Below are positions 22,731 to 33,500 of a stretch of DNA of 64,000 bases, in pieces (the stretch's first letter is position 1; each line of letters begins with the position of its first letter). The notes beneath the pieces were generated by a model. The model was not told where the DNA came from, searched no databases, and worked only from the letters and a program-made list of their open reading frames with translations. The stretch comes from Fasciolopsis buskii (lineage: Eukaryota > Platyhelminthes > Trematoda > Plagiorchiida > Fasciolidae): contig LUCM01000784.1 in assembly GCA_008360955.1 (NCBI GenBank), positions 4,833 through 68,832 of the forward strand, written 5' to 3'. The position numbers and the translations under genes were made by a program.

Positions 22731-24242
22731 GCAAGTCACAGAGTATTCACACCACTGACCTCCATTCCATGTCATATTTTCATTCCCTGGACCCAAGCCG
22801 GAAGGAAGAATGATCCAACGGAATCAAGTATTGATGCTGACTTCTTCATATCCTTATGTCAATCGAAGTTTGACCACTGCGTTGGGTCTTCTGAATTTTT
22901 TCCGGCGCGCCAATACGCACCAGAGATTGCCTTCTGGGCCATTTTACTGTCTCGTCTCTAATTTCGGAATAATTCTGTTTATTTGGGTGCGCATCCTTGG
23001 CACCTTCTCAGCTCTGCGCCACCTACACACAATAGGATTGCACCAGAGTAGTCCGGTAGCCAGTTGATCGGTTCATGTGTCTAATTGAAAAATTTGGTCT
23101 GGTAAACGGAACCCTGGTAACAGTCAGTGGTCCGATCTGGTTGGCAGGTCACATTCGCCCTGTCACGGTACAGCCAACGGACAGGTGGTGTTTTCTGTTG
23201 AGAGTGCTCACTAGCAGAGAAACGATGACGTCCTTAACACTAATGCTGCTTGTTCTCGGCCGATAATTCAGTGACCCACTGTGCTCATGACTAATCATCC
23301 ATTTGACGGTCAGTTCGTTATCTGTCATCTACGGAGCGCCAGGTGCCGTTGATTTTGGCCCTTGAGATATAAAGTGAGCAATACTGGCAGTATTCAGGTG
23401 AAAACGGACGCGACAGAGTAGGTTGGCACCACCTCGTCACTGTGGTACTTCGTTATCTGCGGTAGTTTGAATTCTACATTGCTACCACACCGAAAATACG
23501 GTGGATATGGGAAACTACCTAGTTTTTAAACATGATTTCGCCGTTTTTGGCGGATGCTTTTACCTTTTCAGTTTATCTTAGTTTTAATTGGAGACCATCG
23601 TGAAGGCTGCAATTTTCCTTTTGTGTAGTTTTCTTCAAAAACCTCAAGCCTTAGATTAGCACCTCCTTTGCCACGTTATCGCTAAACTCATCGTTCGTCT
23701 GCAACTTTTTGAATTTTAGAAAGATTATTTTGGACTCGGAACAGGCAGTTGTTCGGTTGTTGGGCACGCTTCTCTCCCTGCCAGATTTGACTACTCTGTG
23801 GTATCGAATCAAGGTGAGCATATTACGATTATTTTACTGTGGTTCTGTAAAAGCCGTCGATACAGCATTTGCGCACTTTACGTCCACTTTAAAAGTGCAC
23901 TACAGTCGGTGTGAGTAAAAACGAGTTCTTCTGAAACGATACGTTCATCATTGTAGACCAAAACAACTGGAAACAGTCTTTTAGGGTATTTTGTGAGAAC
24001 ATGATGATTCGTTACCGGAATAATCATCTCATTAGTTTTCGCATGCACGAACCAAACACCTAGTAGTTTCCCTTAGCTACTCCGTACCAAACAATGCCGC
24101 CTTAGTGACAGCTCTTGACAAAATTAAGAATGTTTTAACTTGTGTTCTGCACCGCTTGATAGCACACGTAGTACCAACGCAACAAACATTCACAAATCAT
24201 AATATAGAAAACCGATGTTTTTGTGCACTGTACGGCACATGA
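22731..24242 (+). CDS. Candidate 3' exons of an unidentified gene
   Basis: Hand-built chain: 22731-22948, 23720-23813, 23957-23985, 24077-24242 (ending TGA). Acceptors are strong at 23719 (tttttgaattttag) and 24076 (gtttcccttag). The donor at 23814 is GTGAGC and at 23986 GTATTT; the first exon's donor (GTCTCG) is weak, and its start could instead be 22719. Phases fit throughout. The frame through 22650-22950 is open for over 290 nt (SSIDADFFISLCQSKFDHCV; ARQYAPEIAFWAILL). The following exons read KIILDSEQAVVRLLGTLLSL, then SLLGYSVPNNAALVTALDKI and NVLTCVLHRLIAHVVP. The helical, leucine-rich character suggests an alpha-helical protein, but no family was recognised. The last codons may run into repeat sequence from about 24217, so the true end is uncertain. 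Confidence 0.3.
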
Positions 24243-24345
24243 ATTTGGAGACACCATACAACATTCGTACCACTGACTTCGGTTGTGAGACGTGTCTCCC
24301 AGCAACGAAAAGATAAACGAGAGGCAAACATGCGCATAACGCATC
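24217..24345 (-). repeat. Fragment resembling the 3' tail of element C
   Basis: The plus-strand text CATACAACATTCGTACCACTG (24225-24245) closely matches the sequence flanking the second C copy (32908-32928). The match continues more loosely across the GACGTGTCTCCCAGC / AACGTGTCCTAGC region, which encodes the GHV box of the RT tail. This is probably an old C-type fragment. It overlaps the end of the candidate gene model above. Confidence 0.3.
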
Positions 24346-24747
24346 CAAGACTCTAAGGACAACATAGAGCTGCTTATCTGAAGCCGAAGATGGAACCATC
24401 CCTGGAAGGTCAATGGGTAGAGGCCTCTCGAAATAGTCTCCTGGTCCTCCCAATGGGGTGTTGGTCCGAGTTAGCAGCTCAGTCGGAAAAACGAGTGAAA
24501 GAATAATTGATTCAAGTAGATGGGCTTCCATTCAGCTTTATCCAGCTACTTTGCCGTCAGGTTCTTGTCAGAATCAAAGGCTTTGGTTGAAAACCCTAAT
24601 CATTCTCCTACTTAGCGGCTGGACTCTCTAACAGCACCTGTCCATCAATCCCCATGAGTTACACGTCTACAAAATTAATTCATACTCCATCGGTCGTCGT
24701 GCAGGATAATCAGGATCGCGCTCTCCATTGCATCGAGCACAGGTGGG
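24343..24747. other. Unassigned spacer
   Basis: Short sequence between the C-like fragment and element fragment E. A minus-strand open frame continues to 24531 but has no recognisable motif. Confidence 0.3.
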
Positions 24748-25085
24748 GTGGGTAGTGGTGAATATGCTACTGCTCAGAGTTCCCTCTCTTTCATTCAACC
24801 TGTCTCTTCTGTCTCCAACCAAATCCCTTTGCCACCTCTGTCTACACATAATGTTTCCACTGATAATACGCCCGATACCCGCAACGGTTCATTGTCAAAT
24901 AGTGTAGTGGGTGGTTTTCAGTCCGCCAGCTCACATTTCCTCAAACCTCGTCAGCCTCCGAATCTCGGTTCCTTCAGTTTGCACACTTTAATGCAAGTTG
25001 GGCAACCGGCGTCGTTAACGCTAGTAGTGGACTTCCTCTCGATTGATTTCTGCTGCGTCAGTGAAAACGAATTCACGATGCGATT
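24748..25085 (+). mobile_element. 5' fragment of an RTE-like element (fragment E)
   Basis: An open frame begins with a Ser/Pro/Asn-rich leader (IPLPPLSTHNVSTDNTPD) and runs into the start of an RTE-like endonuclease: LGSFSLHTLMQVGQPASL, then LVVDFLSIDFCCVSENE. It aligns with the first endonuclease residues of element A (FTVRILMRVGQQ ... LAIDVCCIQDTRI). The fragment stops after about 120 bp of endonuclease, so it is a truncated head. It lies on the plus strand and is followed within 25 bp by element C on the minus strand. Confidence 0.7.
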
Positions 25086-25109
25086 AGAGTAGAGTGATTG
25101 AACTAACAG

Positions 25110-25674
25110 GAAACGTGTCCTAGCCGCTAAGAACAGTATAGAAATGTTAGTTTAGTGAAAGGACGACTGTCTGCATGCAAGACAGGACGACGCACCTCGT
25201 CATCGGTCACTCCACGTTCCCACCAGACTGCAGTGGTGCCTCGGAGACATCGGTGGTGAAATATAAAGTCACTGAACGACCTGAAAGTGAAGAGGCCAGG
25301 TCTTGCAACGGTAGAGGAGAACACTGTTAACTGAGGCACTTACACTCCTCCCTTGGTGGAAATCTGGATGTCATGGCGTTGCCACAAATGCCGCAGGTTC
25401 GCGAAAGTTTTTGCAATTCGTGACGTGATCATCTTCATAAGATCTTTGCCAATTAATCGGACTGTCGAGGTAATTAAAGCTATTGACTGCCCCTAAATAT
25501 TCAGAAGAGAGAGTGACTACAGGCACAGGGTTCTGGTGAGTGTTGAGTAGTAGAAGGGTACCTTGAACTTTGACGGTGTAAAGCACATACCGTATTTGGA
25601 GGCTTCAATAGACAAACGGTTCAGTGCTTGTTGAATTGGCTGTGGATCGTGGCCGAGAAGGTTGATGTGATCGG
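25110..25674 (-). repeat. 565-bp direct repeat, left copy
   Basis: Identical to 32936-33500 except for one base (T at 25145, G at 32971), with no indels, including the same disabling stops. Left boundary: the sequence diverges at 25109. Right boundary: it diverges at 25675, where this copy continues naturally into the 5' part of element C. Confidence 0.97.
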
Positions 25675-27835
25675 TATGCTCTAGGTCAAGACTGTGTTCC
25701 CTGGCAGGACTTTAGCTCCACAGTCTAATAAACCCGATGAAGCTTCCTGAGGAATACCAGTTTTGGTAGAGTTGAGAAGAAATTGGTATAAAGGGTGGCC
25801 TTACCGTAGTGCAGTCGAGACGACGGATGTTAGCGAGAGCTAGCCACAAGCTCTAGTCTGACTTGAGATGTGACAGTAAAACTGTTTGAGGATGGACACA
25901 TGCTTCTGAGGCATTTTATTTCTGAAACAGACCTATGAACGTAGTGGCAGGCCGGATGGTTTTCTAAAAATGAAATGGTCGTTAGCTCTTGTAAATCAGA
26001 GTAGTGCTCTAATAACTGTCGGAGGCTGAAGATTAGATCGTTGCCTCTATGTTGGGCGCGAAATTGAATCTGCTGTTCATGGGTTTGCTCTTCAAACGTT
26101 TTGTGCAAGCAGCTTTTGGATTATCTAGGTTAGGGTAGTACTTGTATGCTTATCGCATTTATTGCGCTAGCCGTTCTTGAAGATGGCGGAAACAATCGAT
26201 TGTTCCCAGGAAGAGAAAACGTTTTCTGAATACCAGACGTTCGGAAGTAGTTTGAATGTCTCTGACCAATTTCATTTCTCCATCTTCAAATGGGGTTGGT
26301 GAAAAGCCATCGGAATCTTAAGGTTTTTGATGTCGTAGGACTTAGATTTCCATGTAGATTTCTGCCTCAGAAAGTGTGTCTATTGTAGTAGTCCACGGAG
26401 CGTGTGTTAGAATAGCTATGGTAGGAGGTGGCTCTAAAGTGCTAAAGCGAGTGTACGAGACGTGATTGTTGAGTGTGGATAGGTGAGTTGTAATTTTCAC
26501 TGATCGTTTCGCCTACTTGTAATGTTTTCCTGGAGGTATCTGAGATGAGGGGAGAAACTAGAGAATTTGACATGGCGGCAATATGTTCCATCTTTTAATC
26601 TGTTTGAGACCACAGAATATGACGATGGCTAAATAATTCCGTGCCGTAATGGACTGATTTGCGTCAAGATAGCGCAAAGAACCAGCATGAATCCTAAATT
26701 TTGCAGCAAGTGCAGAATGGTCAAACTTCACTAAATCAGCTTATTACGGAGCATTTTTGATTAGCGGCCGGCGCTGTTTGATGACATCAGAATGGACAGT
26801 CCCTGCTTTCTAGCACGCGAGCTGTGAAACAGTGATAGTTCAATCGGATCAGAGAGCCTGTTACACTCCAACCAACGCTTCAGCTTGCCTTTTGAGCGCC
26901 TTCCGAAGCACCGGAGCACATTGGTGCAAACTGACGCGTGGTCGGAATCGAGGGAATTCTTCAAAGCTCCCAATACTTTTATAGCTATCCCCAAAGTTTT
27001 GGCTAGTTTGGTACATCTGACTCCATCACTGACTAGGACGAGGCGTACTCCAAGTGGCGTATTGGCGTTTGGAGTGCCTGCAGTTCGTACTACCGATAAA
27101 CAGTTGATGGTCTGGACACAAGACTAGCATTCGTTCCCCGTTTTTTTGAACGGCAAGATTCAAGACCAAGAGGACCTCCGAAATGCGCCTCGTTCGAAGA
27201 CAACCTGCCTATTCTAGCCTTTATGTCTCGCTAAAATCATGACGTCACGCTGCTTTATGGCGTGTAAGAGTTTGTTCAGCTTTTGATAAAAAAGTGTTCT
27301 TCATTGCATCTTGGCTGAAATTTGTGGGTGCGTTCATCAGAGCGGTGATCGTTAACCTTGCACGAACCTCTTAGCCTCACTCTTCCTACTCGGCTTTTGG
27401 TTTCGACCTACTTCAGCAGTACAGGCCTAACGCTCTCCATGCGGGCCGCACGAGCGCGAGCAAGGCCAGAAGCCGCAGTCTCGGGAGTCCCCAGAAAGGC
27501 GCAGCTGAAACTTTATTGAAGGATTGAGTGGGGATGCCAGCCAAATGTCAGAGCTGGTATCTTGAATGTGAGCCTCTTGGATAAAACACGCATCCAGTGT
27601 ACGGGCTAAACACGCCTGCTATCCTACATGCACCAGTGTTCACACACTGAAGGTGGCTAGTTTGAAATGACATCGAGAAGTAAGAAGAGCATCAGCAGGC
27701 GGAAGCTCATTTGATGATTTCTAAATCCTGGTTGAAGAAGAACGCGAAATGACACGAGCAAAATTCCTTTCAGTGATTCTACCGACTGCAGTTCCTGCTG
27801 AATGTGCTAATATTAGATGGAAAGTGAGCTGTCAA
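25110..27835 (-). mobile_element. RTE-like element C, copy 1 (5' and central part, decayed)
   Basis: Read 5' to 3' on the minus strand: a leader homologous to element A (AGCTTCCGCC at about 27705, near 27660-27830), then the endonuclease start LATFSV-TLVHVG (about 27665), LDACFIQEAHIQDTSS and FQLRLSGDS. The catalytic region reads RDVMILARHKG (about 27230), and the SDH motif is kept as LDSDHASV (about 26935-26960). The linker is LKRWLECNRLSDPIEL. RT starts with DTLSEAEIYMEI and DSDGFSPTPFEDG (about 26280-26380), then NDLIFSLRQLLEH and ISFLENHPA (about 25960-26050). The active site YADD has become HTDH in LDLEHTDHINLLGHD (about 25690). The tail ends abruptly at RLGHVS (25110). Numerous stops and frameshifts occur. 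Its last 565 bp are duplicated at 32936-33500. Confidence 0.8.
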
Positions 27836-30800
27836 AGAATGTAGTTCGTGAATAACGTTCTGCAAGAGGATGTGATCCGCACTGAGAACTTTTTGCGTAT
27901 GGGCTTTTTATTTCACAGCCGATTCAGTCGATTTTACAGTTGGTTCAGTGGATTTTGAACATTCTATCACCGCTACGCTTGAATATTAGCTTGATTTAAA
28001 CTATACTGAGGTTGTTTCCAACATATTCTTGGTACGGAAGTTCCGACCTCAGTAGACGTCTTTCGTTTAATCGCTATTACTCCCTCCCTGGCCAAAAGGT
28101 ATTCCTAAGTGTTGCTGCCTCGCGCTGGTTGGCTCATTAGAGATAATTCTTTTCTCTGATAAATTCCTGCTAAAAATAACCAAGGTCAAACGTATCATTG
28201 CAAGTGGTTTACGCACAAGTTCGTCGTGCGAAGTCGTGTTCATGAAAGCTACCCTCCTGTTTTTGTATCCATGTACATAAATTCTTCACCGACATCATAT
28301 TATGATTCTTTGTTTTTGTCGCCGTTTCTATGGACACAAGTTTCGATTCCTCATTGGGTTTTGCGCTGGATGATAGCACCCAGAGTTGTCACACTGAGTC
28401 TATGATTTATGACTGTGGCAAACTGCACTAAAATAAACCAAACCAGAAAGATCAACCTACCGTGTACTTCCTATGTTTGTCCACTCTCCCACCAGCAGGT
28501 GTTTGTTAAATAGTTCTGTGCCTACTCTAAGTTAAACAGCGCCTTTATGACGTTTATCCACAGTCTGTGTTCAGTGTTCGAATGAATTGTGATGCGTTTC
28601 CTCATTACCGACGAAAAATCTACGTTCGATCTGAAATCACCAGTTTCTCTCAGGTCCATCAACCGCTAAAAACACTCCGCAGCTCTTAGATTTTGGATGG
28701 TTTCTCAGCATTGCCACTGTCGTCATCATGAATTTGCCATTATCAAAATTGGATCTGGGTGTTGAATTACGGTTAGTTAAACTAGAGGAAAATAAGGTTT
28801 TAATCAACTCCCCGTATACCATACGTGAATTTGCAATAAATCTTGCACATTTAAGAATGTGTGGGGTTGTCTGCGTTTGATCCTTTTTACCACCCGGTTG
28901 ATTTACTTTCGAACGCCTAAGTTTTCACTCTTACGCCAGTGTTCGACCTCAGAATTCATTCCTTGTCCCGGTCCTGTACTGTAGACCGGTTACAATCTGA
29001 ACTAACTGTGGCAAACCGTTTTAGCAAGTTCGTTCAGCCTAACCCTCTTAGGACGCCCCAGGTTACTTGGGTCATTTCTGCATTTTTGTCTTTCATGCGA
29101 GTCCACCCCAAATGTGCACAGACTTTATGCGCATACCGATCTCCAATACAGATCTGCAAATCACCTTGTAGTCTGCCACATCAGCTTCTCTCAGTATGCG
29201 TTCCGGGTTCCGAGTTCGCTCCCAAGTGAGGAAAAATTAACTACCGGTCGGTGGTGTGAATAAAGTGAATAACTTGCTGCATGGTTATGTGATTCCTAAA
29301 GTAGATTGTCAGGAGTGTTCATGTGATTTTTTCACGTATTTTATTTCTATTAAAAGATTTTGTTTGACATCGAACCATTCCCGTGCGATTCAAATGAATG
29401 CTTGCGAATAATTAGCAGAGGTTTCTAGCCTCAAAATTGGGAAACACTTTTGCAGGACTAGGTTGTTTCACAGCCAAATCTAAATTAGACCAATGATCAA
29501 TAGACCACTTCGCTGGGCTTAGTTTATTATTCCAATTACATGCCACTACAAGTCGAGTGGCTATTGGGCATGTTTTTTTCTGGCTTATCGAAGCTTATCT
29601 TACATTTTCACCGACTTTTATATTTGTAGCAAGTATCACGTAATAGTTGTGTTAGCATGTACTTGGTACTTGTGGCCGTAAACTTTAATTGCTCTCACCA
29701 GGATAAACGAAGTGGTGTAAATAAGCAAACACAGAAGTCAAATACTAATGACTATCGGACGCCAATGTATTTAAGAGTACACTGCAATAATTAATCAGCA
29801 GAATATCAACGAGAACTGTTCGAGTCATTTCGGTGAGACTCTTGGCTCTGATAGATGCCAGTCAGTATCGATACGCTGATTGTGGGTAGGACAAAACTAT
29901 GCACGATAGTTGAATGCTTTTTCAGTGGAATCATCGCTGGCCAAAACGAACTTTTGGATACTTGAGGTCCTGTTCTGTGCTATCGAAAATCCTCTGTGAC
30001 CACACGTGCTGCTCGGAAACACTGAATGCATCTCGTGCAGAAAACGCTGACTAATTTTTCAGTTGGTCCTCTTGACAAACATTTCAAGTGATTTTTTAAA
30101 GGACTTTATTAATGATTTTGAGAAGAAAATGTAAATTTGGAACTGTCTTTCAAACCAAGTTGTTTTATCGGTCGAATGGCAAACAAACATTACTCCACGT
30201 GATTCTTTCCTGTTTGCAATCAACTAATGCAGCTTATGATTTAAAAGGGAACACGTTTGTGCGAGAACTCACACTTGGAGGTCGTCTTATGTGTACCTGT
30301 GTTTACAGTCGGCCTAGCCAGTACTACCAAACTTACGACAGCCCCGCGTATGCGCATATTCTGCGGCAGATTTTTGCAATCACTGTTTATCGGCGTGGCT
30401 TGATCAAATCATTATTACGGCACCAGAAGCACCTATCTTTTCTGACATTTTAGCAATTAATGTGATTGGAAGAGGAAACAGTGGTATCATTGGACTTTAT
30501 AGCTGCATGCCCTCCAACGATAAGAATTCCAGCTTACCTACAGTAACAAAAAATCCATTTTTGTTTTCATTTCTACCTAACAACTAGTGGGATGTAATTA
30601 TTATTAATTATACCTTGATATAGAACACGGTTCCGGTCGAAGCTGGAAAAGAATTACTGAGAAATTTTGATGTGATGATTTAACGTCGAAAATATCCTTC
30701 ACTTTTCACGGGTTTGATGTACCGCATTGTGAATGCCAGTTTTCTTTGCAGATGTGTCTATAACTGTCAAGTTGTTATAACTCCAGTTCTTGTTCAGTGA

Positions 30801-31879
30801 TAGCCGATTGTTGATATCTATGCCTCTTTGGTATTGTCTAAAATTATCATTCCTGTCAGTTCAGCTGTTCATTCACCGGTTCGTTTGCTTCTATCAGTTT
30901 GTTTTATTCCAAAATGTAGTCGTCAGGCAACTGAATATGATGGAGTGATTGCCAAATAGTTAATGACTAAAATTGATGGTGCCAACTGCGAAATTTGAAG
31001 TTCGTAAACAACTCTTGACAGTCATGTTTATCGTACACATGTATATGCAGCACGGACTTGCAGTTGTCCAATCTTCCGCCTTTGGATCCAATCCCAGACA
31101 AAAATGGGAATTTGTGATTATTTTATGCTAATAAGAAAAGCAACCTACTGACAGTCTGGTCTGTGGCTGATCAATAAGACGATTACTTTTGGCATTCGTC
31201 TGCTATGGGGTTTTTACTCGGTTGACCTGTTTTACAATACCATATGGTTATTCAATTCGTTTCTTTTTCTAGTACTGTTTTTTATCTGTCTGATTACTTG
31301 TTTGTTTTGATGACGGACGATTCAGGGTGAAAAAATGTTTTCGAAGAGAGAATTTATCAAATATATTATACACCGTCTCACTTGTAGCAAGCTGAATTCA
31401 TTTCTCCAAATTGTATTTGTGACCTTCTCACTATCACACACAATGGAATCTGGATGGTCTAATGACCAAATTGTTCAACTCATATTCGTCTGCCTCGGAT
31501 TTGAGTTCTGGTCGGTTTGTGGTATATATACACCGCCGATGACTTCTAACATTCCAAATAAAGTGATTGCACGATACTTCTATGAACGTCTCGTTTAAGA
31601 ATTGGTGCTAACTGAGTGGTCTTTTCATCACTACTCACAATTCTTTAGGCGAAACAGACGTGTCACTCACAATGAGTTATGTTTTATTACATATAGCTGA
31701 AGTGCCGGTTCAAAGTTGATCTTGTGTGGAAAGAAATGACAGTCACTTTGAGATCATACGTTGTACGTCTTGCTGAAATCACGATCGAAACCTGTTACCC
31801 TGATGCAACAAAATCGCCTTGAGGAATCCTCGGAATACAAAGTAGTGTTGAACTAGAACATTTTTAATCTTTAATGCAG
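27836..31879. other. Unique sequence with scattered candidate exons
   Basis: No retroelement was recognised. Splice-flanked open segments on the plus strand: 28940-29225 (acceptor cttacgccag, donor GTGAGG; QNPLRTPQ-type mixed composition, 95 codons), 30063-30130 (acceptor gactaatttttcag; LVLLTNISSDFLKDFINDFE, donor GTAAAT) and 31326-31383 (acceptor gacggacgattcag; KKCFRRENLSNILYTVSL). They may be exons of one gene leading to 31880-32599, but the phases could not be chained with confidence. Confidence 0.25.
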
Positions 31880-32599
31880 AATCTTTTGGTCGGAAGTATA
31901 TGCAACTATGGTCAGCTCCGTCAGTTCACATTTGGCCTTATGCGGCATTCTGGGTTACTGTTATGAGAAAAGTACAGGAAAAAACATAAGCACGCTTCGA
32001 ATGGCTGTTACTAGAAACTATCCGTGGATAAAATAGATTCATAAATTGAAATAATCCAAACGCTTGCTGAAATCATGTGCCTGTCTTGAGCGATAAAACT
32101 GTTGATTAGACCACGGCTGATAAAACTCTCCAGTCGATTTCGGCACATTCCTACTAAATTGTAGAATCGGTTTGGGAAACAAGTACTGTTGTACCATTTT
32201 CGTTGTTCTATCTGTAAGCAGTCCCAATGCGTCATTTGGTTCGTGTTTGTGTTCCGCCGTCACGCTCGTAATTTATGTCTGGATTTCACCTTAGGGTATG
32301 TTGTGATTATCTGTGCCAATGCTCGTCTCATTGCACACAAACCTGGATGCTCGTTTTTTTTAACTTCACTGTTGTGTGCAACTTGTCGAGAAGCCCTTTT
32401 TGGGCACACAGTGCCACAGCTGAATAATGCTTTAGCCAATTTTTGTGTTGACACATCCACAGTAGAAGCACAACCTAACGACCAATCATGTTGCAAAGTT
32501 GCACAGCAATTGAAGTCCCCTGTGTTAAAACTGCAACAGCCAGTTACGATTTTGCTCGCAAATTCAATGCAATCAAGAAGTAAACATAAAGCGAAACCG
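31880..32599 (+). CDS. Candidate exon pair of an unidentified gene
   Basis: Exon 31880-31971 follows a good acceptor (ttttaatctttaatgcag) and reads IFWSEVYATMVSSVSSHLAL, then CGILGYCYEK. Intron 31972-32294 has GTACAG...TTAG borders. Exon 32295-32599 is open for 305 nt (YVVIICANARLIAHKPGCSF; CATCREALFGHTVPQLNNAL) and ends at a GTGAGG donor. Phases agree across the intron. The Cys-containing, hydrophobic character looks protein-like, but no family was recognised. In this arrangement the pair lies inside the 7.8-kb unit bounded by the 565-bp repeats. Confidence 0.27.
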
Positions 32600-32869
32600 G
32601 TGAGGGTATGTAATAACTCAGAACATTAGGTGATTTCACGTGAAGACACCGCAATGAAATTTAAAAAGTATACTTACTAGTTTTACGTCAGTTGGCGTTT
32701 ACAGTGGACAAAGTTCATAAATCAGTAGAACCGGGTTGGAGTTGAGAATAACGCTGTTGTAACTAAAACTCGAATAAAATCATAAGGACGTATGTGAGTC
32801 AGGAAAATAACAAACCCGGAGAAAACATTTTTCATCCTGTTTTTCACCATTTTGTTACATTTCGGTTTA

Positions 32870-33500
32870 AATTAATGGAGCAAGAATTTTGCAAGCAGAC
32901 CACACAACATTCGCACCATTGCCTCTAGCATACACGAAACGTGTCCTAGCCGCTAAGAACAGTATAGAAAGGTTAGTTTAGTGAAAGGACGACTGTCTGC
33001 ATGCAAGACAGGACGACGCACCTCGTCATCGGTCACTCCACGTTCCCACCAGACTGCAGTGGTGCCTCGGAGACATCGGTGGTGAAATATAAAGTCACTG
33101 AACGACCTGAAAGTGAAGAGGCCAGGTCTTGCAACGGTAGAGGAGAACACTGTTAACTGAGGCACTTACACTCCTCCCTTGGTGGAAATCTGGATGTCAT
33201 GGCGTTGCCACAAATGCCGCAGGTTCGCGAAAGTTTTTGCAATTCGTGACGTGATCATCTTCATAAGATCTTTGCCAATTAATCGGACTGTCGAGGTAAT
33301 TAAAGCTATTGACTGCCCCTAAATATTCAGAAGAGAGAGTGACTACAGGCACAGGGTTCTGGTGAGTGTTGAGTAGTAGAAGGGTACCTTGAACTTTGAC
33401 GGTGTAAAGCACATACCGTATTTGGAGGCTTCAATAGACAAACGGTTCAGTGCTTGTTGAATTGGCTGTGGATCGTGGCCGAGAAGGTTGATGTGATCGG
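32870..33500 (-). mobile_element. RTE-like element C, copy 2 (3' part)
   Basis: Contains the 565-bp segment shared with copy 1 (32936-33500) and continues naturally past the point where copy 1 breaks: RLGHVSCMLEAMVRMLCGLL, aligning with LRWFGNVLRMPVHRLSFRA of element B. The 5' side stops abruptly at 33500, beyond which the sequence is unrelated. Open frames 32953-33165 and 33197-33412 are identical in protein sequence to those of copy 1 (for example FFHHRCLRGTTAVWW-type text and SFNYLDSPINWQRSYEDD). Confidence 0.8.
32936..33500 (-). repeat. 565-bp direct repeat, right copy
   Basis: Partner of 25110-25674, offset exactly 7,826 bp, same orientation, one substitution. The left flank continues the element's 3' tail; the right flank is non-element sequence. 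Flanking relationships are therefore complementary to those of the left copy. Confidence 0.97.

Noticed and set aside
22810..23067. Open frame with LGLLNFFRR, reminiscent of the gypsy RT/RNase H junction (LG-LNFYRRFIP)
   Set aside because: No other RT, RNase H or integrase motif is found nearby. The overlapping frame fits a candidate host exon better, so the resemblance is likely chance.
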